Assembly: GCF_916858655.1 (NCBI RefSeq)
Contig: NZ_CAKASL010000002.1
Location: 372,001 to 436,000 of the forward strand
Reading direction: 5' to 3'
DNA length: 64,000 nucleotides
Source: Aeromicrobium sp. Leaf350
GTDB lineage: Bacteria; Actinomycetota; Actinomycetes; Propionibacteriales; Nocardioidaceae
Below, piece by piece: positions 53,967 to 61,459 of this stretch. The translations under genes and the position numbers were made by a program. Position 1 is the stretch's first letter, and each line of letters opens with the position of its first letter. The notes beneath the pieces are model-generated. The model did no database searches. It had not been told where the DNA came from and saw only the letters and a list, made by a program, of their open reading frames with translations.

Positions 53967-53987
53967 GCGCACAATCGAATTGCGTGC
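53967..53987. promoter_or_regulatory. Probable OhrR operator
   Basis: GCGCACAAT-CGA-ATTGCGTGC at 53967-53987 pairs in 7 of 9 positions per arm and contains CAAT...ATTG, the core of OhrR/MarR operators (ACAATTnnnAATTGT). It lies 14 bases upstream of the ohrR ATG and overlaps a probable -10 (TGCAAT, 53985-53990). Confidence 0.7.
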
Positions 53988-54000
53988 AATGCTTTCTTTT

Positions 54001-54432
54001 ATGACCACGGCACGCCTCGACGACCAGCTCTGCTTCGCGCTGTACGCGGCATCGCGCCGGCTGACGACGGCGTACCGCGGCACGCTGACCGAGCTCGGAC
54101 TCACCTATCCGCAGTACCTCGCCCTGATGGTGCTGTGGGAGGACGACGGCATCACCGTCTCGGCCCTGGGGGAGCGGCTCAGCCTCGACAGCGGCACGCT
54201 CTCGCCGCTGCTGAAGCGGCTGCAGGTCCAGGGTCTGGTGGAGCGTCGTCCGTCCACGGAGGACGAGCGCCGCGTGCACGTGCACCTCACCGATGCCGGC
54301 CGAGAGCTCAGCGCGGAAGTCGGTCGTCTGCAGCAGTGCGTGGCCGACGCCATCGACCTCGACGCCGACGAGTTCGTCGCGCTCCGCGCCCTGGCCCGCC
54401 GTGTGGCCGACCTCGAACCACTCCAGTCCTGA
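54001..54432 (+). CDS. ohrR: MarR-family peroxide sensor OhrR
   Basis: OhrR is a MarR-type repressor that leaves DNA when an organic hydroperoxide oxidises its cysteine. The 143-residue protein has DDQLCFALYAASRRLTTAY, where the reactive Cys (about residue 12) matches OhrR rather than other MarR proteins, then the winged helix LGLTYPQYLALMVLW, SLDSGTLSPLLKRLQVQGLVERR and DERRVHVHLTDAG. The start is ATG 54001. ohr lies 26 bases downstream and an operator upstream, the usual ohrR-ohr arrangement. Confidence 0.95.
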   Translation: MTTARLDDQLCFALYAASRRLTTAYRGTLTELGLTYPQYLALMVLWEDDGITVSALGERLSLDSGTLSPLLKRLQVQGLVERRPSTEDERRVHVHLTDAGRELSAEVGRLQQCVADAIDLDADEFVALRALARRVADLEPLQS

Positions 54433-54458
54433 CCACGAACCAACCCAAGGAGATCACC

Positions 54459-54881
54459 ATGGAAACCCTGTACACCGCTGAAGCCCTCGCCACCGGCGGC
54501 GGCCGCGACGGCCACGTCCGCACGGGCGACGGCCAGCTCGATCTCGACCTCGCCGTGCCGGAGGGCATGGGTGGCAAGGGTGGCGCCGCGAACCCCGAGC
54601 TGCTTTTCGCTGCCGGCTACTCCGCCTGCTTCCACGGCGCCCTGCAGGCCGTGGCGCGCGCCGAGAAGGCGACGCTGGGTGACTCCTCGGTCGGTGCCAA
54701 GGTCTCGATCGGCCCGAACGGCGAGGGCGGCTTCCAGCTGGCCGTGAAGCTTGAGGTCGTCATCCCCGACCTGCCCCACGACGAGGCCCAGGCGCTCGCC
54801 GACAAGGCCCACCAGGTGTGCCCGTACTCGAACGCGACGCGGGGCAACATCGAGGTCGAGGTCACCGTCGTCGACGACTGA
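54459..54881 (+). CDS. ohr: Organic hydroperoxide resistance protein Ohr
   Basis: Ohr is a thiol peroxidase of the OsmC superfamily that reduces organic hydroperoxides with lipoylated partners. The 140-residue protein has the two redox cysteines in GYSACFHGAL and HQVCPYSNATRGN, and the N-terminal METLYTAEALATGGGRDG of the Ohr group. ATG 54459 follows AAGGAG. The gene is co-transcribed with ohrR and followed by a strong hairpin. Confidence 0.96.
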   Translation: METLYTAEALATGGGRDGHVRTGDGQLDLDLAVPEGMGGKGGAANPELLFAAGYSACFHGALQAVARAEKATLGDSSVGAKVSIGPNGEGGFQLAVKLEVVIPDLPHDEAQALADKAHQVCPYSNATRGNIEVEVTVVDD

Positions 54882-54894
54882 TCCCGCCGTTCTC

Positions 54895-54927
54895 CACAGC
54901 CCCGACTCCCGCGGAGTCGGGGCTGTG
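54895..54927 (+). terminator. Terminator after ohr
   Basis: Perfect 15-base arms CACAGCCCCGACTCC (54895-54909) and GGAGTCGGGGCTGTG (54913-54927) enclose a three-base loop (CGC), 14 bases after the ohr stop. No T-run follows. Confidence 0.85.
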
Positions 54928-54985
54928 CCGCGTGTCAGTGCCGGCTCCTAGCGTCTCTCTCACCACACAGACGAGAGGACCTTCC

Positions 54986-55453
54986 ATGACCGTCACCCGC
55001 CATCCCGACGCCGAGCCGCCCCGCGAGGAGCTGGAGCTCGCCCCCATCGACATCGTCGAGCGATTCTTCGCCATCGAAGCAGCCCGCGTCACGCGCCGCA
55101 CCGTCCGTACCTACGGCGCGGTCGTCGATCGGCTCGACGCCTATCTGGCCTCGGTCGACATCACGCCGTACATCGGAGGGCAGTACTCCGCCATCCTCGA
55201 GGCGGAGCGCCAGTTCGCACCCCGTGGAGCGCTGCTCCGCATCTTCGGGTTGGAGGGCCTGGTGTGCTGCCTCCCGGGATTCCTCGACCCCAGCTGGCTG
55301 TTGCCGGTCCCCTCGGAACGGCGGGCTCAGATCGCCCTCACCGGACGCCTGCTCGAGTACCTGCGTCGGCGCGGACTCATCGACATGTCGGTGGTCGCCT
55401 GCGCCTTCTACGAGGCCCGGCAGTCAGTCTATGACGCTCGCGATGCCGCCTGA
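54986..55453 (+). CDS. Orphan protein with tyrosine-recombinase-like N-terminal helices
   Basis: A 155-residue protein with no family I can name. The segment IDIVERFFAIEAARVTRRTVRTYGAVVDRLDAYLASVD (residues ~20-58) has the length, charge pattern and Arg-Thr-x-Arg-Thr-Tyr layout of the SAM-like core-binding domain of tyrosine recombinases. No catalytic domain follows; the rest (GLVCCLPGFLDPSW, YLRRRGLIDMS) is alpha-helical and unlike integrases. It could be a remnant or a chance resemblance. ATG 54986 is the only good start. It stands alone between the ohr terminator and doxX. Confidence 0.5.
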   Translation: MTVTRHPDAEPPREELELAPIDIVERFFAIEAARVTRRTVRTYGAVVDRLDAYLASVDITPYIGGQYSAILEAERQFAPRGALLRIFGLEGLVCCLPGFLDPSWLLPVPSERRAQIALTGRLLEYLRRRGLIDMSVVACAFYEARQSVYDARDAA

Positions 55454-55457
55454 GCGA

Positions 55458-55880
55458 TCAGGTGCGGGCTGCGTCGACGCTGAACCGACCTGGCCCGACG
55501 AGGGCGAACAGGAAGGAGGCGGCCGCCAGCACCAGCACGAACTCCGCTCCGCCGTCGGCCACGAAGAACGCGTCACGGTGCGCGAACCAGGCAGCGCCCA
55601 GCATCGAGAGCCCGAGCAACCCGCTGACCAGCGGTGTCAGGGCCCCCAGCACGAGCAGCGCTCCGCCGCCGACCTCGAGCGACGCCTGCACGATCGCGGC
55701 CGCGTCGGCAGCCGGGATCCCCATCGCGTCGAAACCGGCCTGCGTGCTGCCGATCCCGTCGCTCCACTTCTGCCAACCGTGCGCGACGAACGCGACTCCC
55801 ACGACCACCCGGCCGAGGAGCAGACCCAGGTCGGCGCCTCCCTTGGGCGGCGTGGTCAGGCTTCGAGCTGCTGCGGACAT
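55458..55880 (-). CDS. DoxX family membrane protein
   Basis: A 140-residue DoxX-type membrane protein. Four hydrophobic segments are present: LGLLLGRVVVGVAFVAHGWQK (with the family HGxQK), AAIVQASLEVGGGALLVLGALTPLV, GLSMLGAAWFAHRD and FVLVLAAASFLFALVGPGRFSVD. The start is ATG 55880, just after GGAGGGG; longer frames lack the family fold. Roles in membrane redox or thiosulfate oxidation have been proposed for relatives. It runs co-directionally with the following hydrolase. Confidence 0.9.
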   Translation of the reverse strand: MSAAARSLTTPPKGGADLGLLLGRVVVGVAFVAHGWQKWSDGIGSTQAGFDAMGIPAADAAAIVQASLEVGGGALLVLGALTPLVSGLLGLSMLGAAWFAHRDAFFVADGGAEFVLVLAAASFLFALVGPGRFSVDAART

Positions 55881-55981
55881 GGCACCCCTCCGCATCCAGG
55901 CACGTGTCTCGTGCCCCATGAGACGACGAGCGAGTGTAAGTGAGAGTTCCGCCTCGGCCGGGAGCGTGAGACAGGTCTCAG

Positions 55982-56710
55982 TCAGGCAGCGGCGACGGCG
56001 GCCGTAGCAGCCAGGGCCTCTGAGAGAGCCCGCAGCACACCCAGATCGAAGCCCATGCCCAAGTGGGCGGCGTCGACCCTGACGTTGTGGGCCAGGGGTC
56101 CCTCGTCCTCCTCGCGCACGCGACAGGCCGGGCCGGAGACCACGCCGTCGCGCGGCGACCAGATGGCCGTCATCGGCATGGGGAGGGGCTGGGCGTGGCG
56201 CTCGGCACCCTCCGGCGTCAGGTCGTCGGCAGCCGCCGGGTTCAGCAGGCGGAACCACCGCACGATCCACTCCGTGCCCTCGCGGCCTCGGATCGGGGTG
56301 CCCATCGTGACGACGGCACGCACCAGCTCCGGGCGGCGTCGTGCGGCCTCGCGGGCGTACACGCCGCCCAGGCTCCAGCCCACGATGGTGATCGGGCCGT
56401 GCTCGTCCGCCAGGTCTGCGATGAGCTGCTCGAGCTTGAGCTCGTCGTCGGGCGTGATGCCCAGGTTCCACCCGAGGTTCCAGCCGGAGGTCCGGTAGCC
56501 CAGGTCCTCCAGGTAGTGCCGCATCGGCAGGGTCGTGTGATCGGTCGCCGTGAAGCCCGGCAGCACGAGCACCATGTGGCCGTCCCCGCGGGGGCTGGCG
56601 TTGGTGAGTCCACTCAGTCCTGCGGCCAGCCGCGCGAACGTCACGGGCATCCCGGCCAGCTCACGGAGCAGTCCGACGGGTCCGGGTGACAGGGACGGCA
56701 GCAGGCTCAT
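55982..56710 (-). CDS. Lipase/hydrolase with alpha/beta fold
   Basis: A 242-residue alpha/beta hydrolase resembling LipA/esterases of the DUF676 (triacylglycerol lipase-like) group. VLVLPGFTATD provides the oxyanion region, WNLGWNLGITPD and GWSLGGVYAREAA contain the nucleophile (Ser about residue 114), and VRAVVTMGTPIRG is the strand after it. The likely catalytic Asp is in IWSPRDGVVS and His in DAAHLGMGFD. No signal peptide is seen, so it is intracellular or membrane-attached. TAGACT (56747-56742, minus) lies 31 bases upstream. Confidence 0.85.
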   Translation of the reverse strand: MSLLPSLSPGPVGLLRELAGMPVTFARLAAGLSGLTNASPRGDGHMVLVLPGFTATDHTTLPMRHYLEDLGYRTSGWNLGWNLGITPDDELKLEQLIADLADEHGPITIVGWSLGGVYAREAARRRPELVRAVVTMGTPIRGREGTEWIVRWFRLLNPAAADDLTPEGAERHAQPLPMPMTAIWSPRDGVVSGPACRVREEDEGPLAHNVRVDAAHLGMGFDLGVLRALSEALAATAAVAAA

Positions 56711-56814
56711 GGGCACCTCATTCACGATCGACAGCCCGGCGAGTCTAGACCGGCTTCGGCCGCGGTGACCCCCGATCGGTGCATGATCGGGAGACGTCGA
56801 GGGAGGGAGACCCG

Positions 56815-56982
56815 ATGAACGACACAGTGAACGAGGGACGACGACGCGCCGGTGTGCCCGTCGACTCCGGCGTCGCACGCGAGGGGCGACACCGTCGGGT
56901 CGACAGTCCGCCCCCGCCGCCAGAGGGGCCCCAGGACGAGCAGGGCAACTCGGACAAGCGGCGCTGGTTCCGCCGCGGCTGA
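56815..56982 (+). CDS. Small basic disordered protein
   Basis: A 55-residue ORF with a strong ribosome binding site (GAGGGAGGGAG) before ATG 56815. It is charged and disordered, with PPPPPEGPQDEQ near its middle and a basic end RRWFRRG; no domain is recognised. An inverted repeat CCCGATC...GATCGGG (56771-56777/56785-56791) stands upstream. It could encode a real small protein, but no homology supports it. Confidence 0.4.
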   Translation: MNDTVNEGRRRAGVPVDSGVAREGRHRRVDSPPPPPEGPQDEQGNSDKRRWFRRG

Positions 56983-57000
56983 CGTCGGCGAACGGACCGC

Positions 57001-59592
57001 TTAGCGACGCAGCTGCACAAGGCGGGCGAGGTCGTCGTCGCTCAGCTCCGTGAGGGCCGTCTCGCCGGCGTTGACCACCGCGTCGGCCAGGGCGCGCTTG
57101 CTCGTGATGAGCTCGGCGATCGACTCCTCGATCGTCCCCTCGCTGACCAGACGGTGCACGTGGACGGCTCGGGTCTGCCCGATGCGGTGCGCGCGGTCGG
57201 TGGCCTGGTCCTCGACGGCGGGGTTCCACCAGCGGTCGTAGTGGATGACGTGGTCGGCCCGCGTCAGGTTGAGGCCCGTGCCTGCGGCCTTCAGCGACAG
57301 CACGAACACGTTGAACTCACCGGCCTGGAAGTCCTCGACCATGCGTTCGCGCTGGCGGACACCCGTGCCGCCATGCAGGAACCGGTGCGACATGCCGAGA
57401 TCGGTGAGGTGGCGGGTGAGCAGGTGGCCCATCGTCGTGTACTGCGTGAACACGAGCGCGGCTCGACCCTCGTCGACGATCTCCTCGAGCAGCTCGTCGA
57501 AGACCGCGAGCTTGCCGGAGCGGCCCTCGAGCTTGCCGTCGGCCTCGCGCAGGAAGTGGGCGGGGTGGTTGCAGATCTGCTTGAGGCGGGTCAGCATCGT
57601 GACGACGAGCTGGCGGCGCTTCATGCCCTCGGCCGCCTCGATCTCCGCCATCGTCTCGCGCACCGCGGCCTCGTACAGCCCGATCTGCTCGCGCGTGAGG
57701 TTCGCGCGGTAGTCGGTCTCGATCTTCGGCGGCAGCTCCGGAGCGATGCCCGGGTCGGTCTTGCGCCGCCGCAGCACGAAGGGCTGCACGAGCTCGGCCA
57801 GCTCGGCGGCCCGGTGCGGCTCCCGACCCGACTCGATCGGTCGCGACCAGGTGGCTCGGAACTCTTCCCACGAGCCGAGCAGGCCGGGGGTCGTCCAGTC
57901 GAGGATCGACCACAGCTCGCCGAGATGGTTCTCGACCGGGGTGCCGGTGAGCGCCAGCCGTGAGAGCCCCTCGATGCCGCGCAGGACGCGCGCCGCCTTG
58001 GTGCGCGGGTTCTTGACGTTCTGCGCCTCGTCGGCGACGACGAGGTCCCAGCCGATGTCGCTCAGCTCGGCGGCGGAGCTGACCATCGTCGCGTAGGTCG
58101 TGATGACGAAGCCGCTGCGCAGCGTGGCCAGCGAGCGGCGCGGACCGTGGAAGCGGTGCACCTCGGCGTCGGGGGCGAAGCGCTCGACCTCACGCTCCCA
58201 GTTGCCGATGACCGAGGCGGGGCACACGACGAGCGTCGGGCCGTGCGGCACGCCCAGCGCGGCGGCGCGCTCGGCGCGGTGCAGCTGGAGCGCGATCAGC
58301 ATGACGGTCTTGCCCAGGCCCATGTCGTCGGCGAGGCATCCGCCCAGCCCCAGCTCGGTGAGCTGGCTCATCCAGCGCAGGCCCTGGAGCTGGTAGTCAC
58401 GCAGGGCTCCGGAGAGCGCGTCGGGCTGGTGCGCGGCCACGAGATCGCGGTCCATCGTGGAGAGACGGCGACGCACGTCGTCGAGCCAGCCGACCGTCTC
58501 GACGACCGTGCGCCGGCCGTCGACGAGCATCTCGCCCGTCACGACCGCGCGGAGTGCCTCGCCCGCCCGCACCTCCGTCGACCCGCCGTGGAGAGCGCGC
58601 TGCAGCTTGGCGCGGTCGACCATGACCCAGGAGTCGCGCAGTCGGATCACGGCGCGGTGGTCGCGGGCGAGCTGCTCGACCTCCGCCTCGCTGAGCACCT
58701 GGTCGCCGACGGCGACCTGCCAGTTGAAGCGGAAGAGCTGCTGGTGCGTGAATGCGGCCGGCCGGTCGTGCCGCGGCGACTCGTCGGCCCGCAGCACGGC
58801 GCGCGTGTCGAGCTGGCGCACGAGCGACTCGGGCCACCGGACGTCGATGCGGTTGGCCAGGAGAGTCGCCGTGAGGCGGCTGCTGCCGAGCTCGGCCAGG
58901 GCGTCCGCGCCGACGGTGACACCACCGCGGGCGTGCGGCTCGGCCAGTCGCGCCGCGGGCTCCCACCAGCGAGCAACCCGCTCGAGCATCTCGCGCGTGG
59001 GTTCACGCGCGTCGACCACGATCGGACGCTCCGGGCCGCTCGTGAGCTCGGAGGCGTCGAAGGGGGAGGAGACCTGGGCGCGGGGGATGATGCGCAGGCG
59101 CACGACCGCTGCTTCGGTGTCGGTCGGGGTCTCAAGGAAGGTGACCTCGAACGCGTAGGAGAAGGTCGTCTCACGCTGCCGGGGCAGCACGGTACGTGGT
59201 GCCGGCTCCTGCGGCGTGGTGGCCACGGTGGGGGCGTCGACCGCGAGGGCCTCGAGGAAGGCGAAGACGGACTTCTGTCCGGAGCCGGCGTCGGGACCGA
59301 TCGCGTTGCCGGCGTTGCGCAGCTGGTCGACGGAGGAGCCGGGCGGCTGCAGCAGATGACCTGTGGTCATGAGGCGCAGCGCGATGATCGCGGGGGTCGC
59401 CCAGGCCCGCACGGAGGCGTGCGCGTTCACGAGGCGGATGCCCTGGCTGAGCGGCCCGACGGCGTCGAACGCGGAGACCTGGTGCTCGCCGTCGGGGGCG
59501 TCGATCACGAAGTGCGACTTGGCCGGTTCGTCGGCCACCTCGAACCGGACGGGATGGCGCAGCAGGGGCACCAGCTCGTCCCGGGTGGTCAT
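57001..59592 (-). CDS. SNF2-family DEAD/DEAH-box ATPase
   Basis: An 863-residue SNF2/RapA-type ATPase. The N-terminal half is an accessory region (SNF2_N-linked) with no transmembrane part. The helicase core has LADDMGLGKTVMLIAL (motif I), VVCPASVIGNWEREV (Ia), LVVADEAQNVKNPRTKA (II), ALTGTPVENHLGELWSILDW (III), and LSLKAAGTGLNLTRADHVIHYDRWWNPAVEDQATDRAHRIGQ (V-VI). Such bacterial SNF2 proteins are often associated with RNA polymerase recycling or phage-defence islands, but this one is alone in core genome. ATG 59592. Confidence 0.95.
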   Translation of the reverse strand: MTTRDELVPLLRHPVRFEVADEPAKSHFVIDAPDGEHQVSAFDAVGPLSQGIRLVNAHASVRAWATPAIIALRLMTTGHLLQPPGSSVDQLRNAGNAIGPDAGSGQKSVFAFLEALAVDAPTVATTPQEPAPRTVLPRQRETTFSYAFEVTFLETPTDTEAAVVRLRIIPRAQVSSPFDASELTSGPERPIVVDAREPTREMLERVARWWEPAARLAEPHARGGVTVGADALAELGSSRLTATLLANRIDVRWPESLVRQLDTRAVLRADESPRHDRPAAFTHQQLFRFNWQVAVGDQVLSEAEVEQLARDHRAVIRLRDSWVMVDRAKLQRALHGGSTEVRAGEALRAVVTGEMLVDGRRTVVETVGWLDDVRRRLSTMDRDLVAAHQPDALSGALRDYQLQGLRWMSQLTELGLGGCLADDMGLGKTVMLIALQLHRAERAAALGVPHGPTLVVCPASVIGNWEREVERFAPDAEVHRFHGPRRSLATLRSGFVITTYATMVSSAAELSDIGWDLVVADEAQNVKNPRTKAARVLRGIEGLSRLALTGTPVENHLGELWSILDWTTPGLLGSWEEFRATWSRPIESGREPHRAAELAELVQPFVLRRRKTDPGIAPELPPKIETDYRANLTREQIGLYEAAVRETMAEIEAAEGMKRRQLVVTMLTRLKQICNHPAHFLREADGKLEGRSGKLAVFDELLEEIVDEGRAALVFTQYTTMGHLLTRHLTDLGMSHRFLHGGTGVRQRERMVEDFQAGEFNVFVLSLKAAGTGLNLTRADHVIHYDRWWNPAVEDQATDRAHRIGQTRAVHVHRLVSEGTIEESIAELITSKRALADAVVNAGETALTELSDDDLARLVQLRR

Positions 59593-59638
59593 CCGACCAT
59601 TCTGACGCACGCCTCCCAATGGCGGTCGCCGACATGGT

Positions 59639-59655
59639 ATGGTTGAACCATCAAC
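59639..59655. promoter_or_regulatory. Palindromic site upstream of the dioxygenase gene
   Basis: ATGGTTGAACCAT (59639-59651) is a 13-base dyad and GTTGA-ACCA-TCAAC (59642-59655) overlaps it. Together they resemble a repressor operator in the 100-base space between the SNF2 start and the dioxygenase. The first ATG of the dioxygenase frame lies inside this dyad. Confidence 0.5.
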
Positions 59656-59695
59656 TACAGTGGATCGTGACCCGATCCTGGCCCGAGGACCCGAC

Positions 59696-60517
59696 ATGCG
59701 CCAGTACTCGATCGCGGATCTCGAGTCCCGCCTGAAGCCGAGCCCACGGATGCCCGTGCTCTTCGTCGGCCACGGCAACCCGATGCACGCGATCAGCGAC
59801 AACGCCTTCACGCGGGAGTGGAGCCGGATCGGCGCGAACCTTCCCGAGGCGCAGGCCATCGTCGTCATCAGCGCGCACTGGCTGACACCGGGCTCGACGC
59901 ACATCACCGACGCGCCGCGCAACAAGGTCATCTACGACTTCGGCGGGTTCCCGGACGCGCTGTCGCAGGTGCCGTACCCGAGCGAGGGCGACCCGCTCGT
60001 CGCCCGTGCGATCCAGCAGCAGTTCCTCGACTACGAGGCGCAGCTCGACGCGCAATGGGGTCTCGACCACGGGACCTGGTCGGTGCTCGTGCACCTCGAG
60101 CCCGAGCCGACCGTCCCGATCCTGCAGATCAGCCTCGACTACGCGATGCCGCTGCCGGAGCTGCACGCGATGTTCGCTCGTCTGCGCGCGCTGCGCGACC
60201 GCGGTGTGCTGTTCATCGGCAGCGGCAACATCGTCCACGCGCTCGGCCGAGCCCGGTGGGAGCCGCAGGCGCAGGCCTGGGACTGGGCCGCCGAGTTCGA
60301 CCGCGTGACGGGCGAGGCCCTGCGCGAGCGCCGGGTCGACCAGCTGCTCGATCCGTTCCGCACGTGGGACACGGCGCGCATCGCCGTGCCCACCGACGAC
60401 CACTACCGCCCGATGGTGGCGGCGCTGTCGCTGCTCGACCCCGATGAGGACCTGTCGTTCTTCAACGAGCAGATCGACATGGGATCGATCGGCATGCGGT
60501 CGTTCCTGACGGTCTGA
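59696..60517 (+). CDS. YgiD-type extradiol dioxygenase (DODA family)
   Basis: A LigB-superfamily class III extradiol dioxygenase like YgiD, which acts on DOPA to give betalamic acid. The 273-residue protein has VLFVGHGNPMHA, AIVVISAHWLTPG (metal-ligand His), HGTWSVLVHLEP and ISLDYAMPLPELHAMF, all DODA/YgiD segments. The frame opens at ATG 59639, but ATG 59696 (MRQYSIADL) is preferred because YgiD proteins are ~270 residues and start just before this point. Its physiological catechol substrate is unknown. It abuts the convergent thioredoxin gene. Confidence 0.88.
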   Translation: MRQYSIADLESRLKPSPRMPVLFVGHGNPMHAISDNAFTREWSRIGANLPEAQAIVVISAHWLTPGSTHITDAPRNKVIYDFGGFPDALSQVPYPSEGDPLVARAIQQQFLDYEAQLDAQWGLDHGTWSVLVHLEPEPTVPILQISLDYAMPLPELHAMFARLRALRDRGVLFIGSGNIVHALGRARWEPQAQAWDWAAEFDRVTGEALRERRVDQLLDPFRTWDTARIAVPTDDHYRPMVAALSLLDPDEDLSFFNEQIDMGSIGMRSFLTV

Positions 60518-60910
60518 TCAGGCCCGGGGGGCCTGGCCGCCGGACTGGGCCTTCTCCTGCTCCGCGATCTGGCGACGCACGTCGTCCATGTCGAGGCCGC
60601 GCACCTTCTCGATCAGGTCGTCCAGGGCCGGCGCCGGCAGGGCTCCGGGCTGGGCGAAGACGAGGACGCCGTCGCGGAACGCCATGATCGTGGGGATCGA
60701 GGAGATCTGCGCCGCGCCGGCGAGCTGCGGCTCGGCCTCGGTGTCGATCTTGCCGAACGTGATGTCCGGGTTCTTCTCGCTCGCGGCCTCGTAGACCGGG
60801 GCGAACTGGCGGCACGGGCCACACCACGACGCCCACCAGTCGACGAGGGTGATGCCCTCACCGCCGAGCTGGTCGTCGATCGTGGCCTGGGTCAGGTTCA
60901 CGGTGCTCAT
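60518..60910 (-). CDS. trxA: Thioredoxin
   Basis: A 130-residue thioredoxin. The redox motif WASWCGPCRQFAP sits at about residue 27, with the cis-Pro loop SSIPTIMAF further on. The start is ATG 60910 (MSTVNLTQATIDD); the longer frame has no homology. A 25-residue charged C-terminal extension (DDVRRQIAEQEKAQSGGQ) is unlike classic Trx and may be a helical tail. It is convergent with the dioxygenase and divergent from the small ORF at 61006. Confidence 0.94.
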   Translation of the reverse strand: MSTVNLTQATIDDQLGGEGITLVDWWASWCGPCRQFAPVYEAASEKNPDITFGKIDTEAEPQLAGAAQISSIPTIMAFRDGVLVFAQPGALPAPALDDLIEKVRGLDMDDVRRQIAEQEKAQSGGQAPRA

Positions 60911-60993
60911 GCAGGGGTCAACCGAACGCCGCGCCGGAACATTCCGACCAACACTACCGACGCGTAGGGGTGGTCGGACGGCAAACATGAGGG

Positions 60994-60999
60994 TATCCT
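60994..60999 (+). promoter_or_regulatory. -10 (TATCCT) of the 55-residue ORF
   Basis: TATCCT at 60994-60999 is six bases upstream of ATG 61006 with no Shine-Dalgarno sequence, indicating a leaderless transcript and supporting the small ORF downstream. Confidence 0.5.
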
Positions 61000-61005
61000 C
61001 AAGTT

Positions 61006-61173
61006 ATGGATGACACCGCTTTCGACGTCGACCAGTCCGACCTCGCCGCCGCCTCGCGACGGTTCCCGGCCCACCGACCCGCGCCCGAGCGCGTGCACAC
61101 GTCCCCGGGCCTGGCCTACCTCGCCACCCCCACCTCGTTCGGCGAGCACGCCTGGGACGAGAGCGGCCACTAG
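61006..61173 (+). CDS. Uncharacterised 55-residue small protein
   Basis: A short ORF (55 residues, stop TAG 61171) that I do not recognise. It begins MDDTAFDVDQSDLAAASRRF, has a Pro/Ala/His-rich middle (PAHRPAPERVH) and ends YLATPTSFGEHAWDESGH. It lacks signal peptide and transmembrane segments. Evidence for expression is the -10 placed six bases from the ATG, codon usage like its neighbours (third position mostly G/C), and a strong terminator 32 bases after its stop. Not supported by any known domain. Confidence 0.55.
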   Translation: MDDTAFDVDQSDLAAASRRFPAHRPAPERVHTSPGLAYLATPTSFGEHAWDESGH

Positions 61174-61204
61174 ACCACCGGTCCGATCACGCATCGGAGC
61201 GAGA

Positions 61205-61243
61205 ACGACGAAGCCCCCCGCCGATGGCGGGGGGCTTCGTCGT
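61205..61243. terminator. Bidirectional terminator between the small ORF and cspA-like gene
   Basis: Perfect 18-base arms ACGACGAAGCCCCCCGCC (61205-61222) and its complement (61226-61243) enclose the loop GAT. It lies between the small ORF (stop 61173) and the cold-shock gene (stop 61256). Confidence 0.9.
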
Positions 61244-61255
61244 GGTGTGAGTGGC

Positions 61256-61459
61256 TCAGAGCACGCGGACGTTCGCGGCCTGCAGGCCCTTCGGGCCCTC
61301 CTCGACGTCGAACTCGACCTTCTGGTCCTCGTTCAGCGTGCGGAAGCCGGACGTCTGGATCGCGCTGTAGTGCGCGAAGACGTCAGCGCCGCCGTCGTCG
61401 GGCGCGATGAAGCCGAAGCCCTTGTCGGCGTTGAACCACTTGACGGTACCGGTGGCCAT
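61256..61459 (-). CDS. Cold-shock protein, CspA family
   Basis: A 67-residue cold-shock protein (OB fold) that binds single-stranded RNA. RNP1 KGFGFIAP (about residues 13-20) and RNP2 DVFAHYSAI (about 26-34) are intact, and the C-terminal [13 protein letters not shown] fits actinobacterial Csp. The start is ATG 61459 after AAGGAG. A long leader precedes it, as is usual for csp genes. Confidence 0.97.
   Translation of the reverse strand: MATGTVKWFNADKGFGFIAPDDGGADVFAHYSAIQTSGFRTLNEDQKVEFDVEEGPKGLQAANVRVL

Noticed and set aside
50583-54104. A 1173-codon minus-strand frame over nrdJ
   Set aside because: Shadow of nrdJ; no motif, and it crosses the nrdJ terminator and two further genes.
59639-59695. 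ATG 59639 as the start of the dioxygenase
   Set aside because: It lies in a palindromic site and gives an extra 19 residues unlike the family; ATG 59696 fits family length better.
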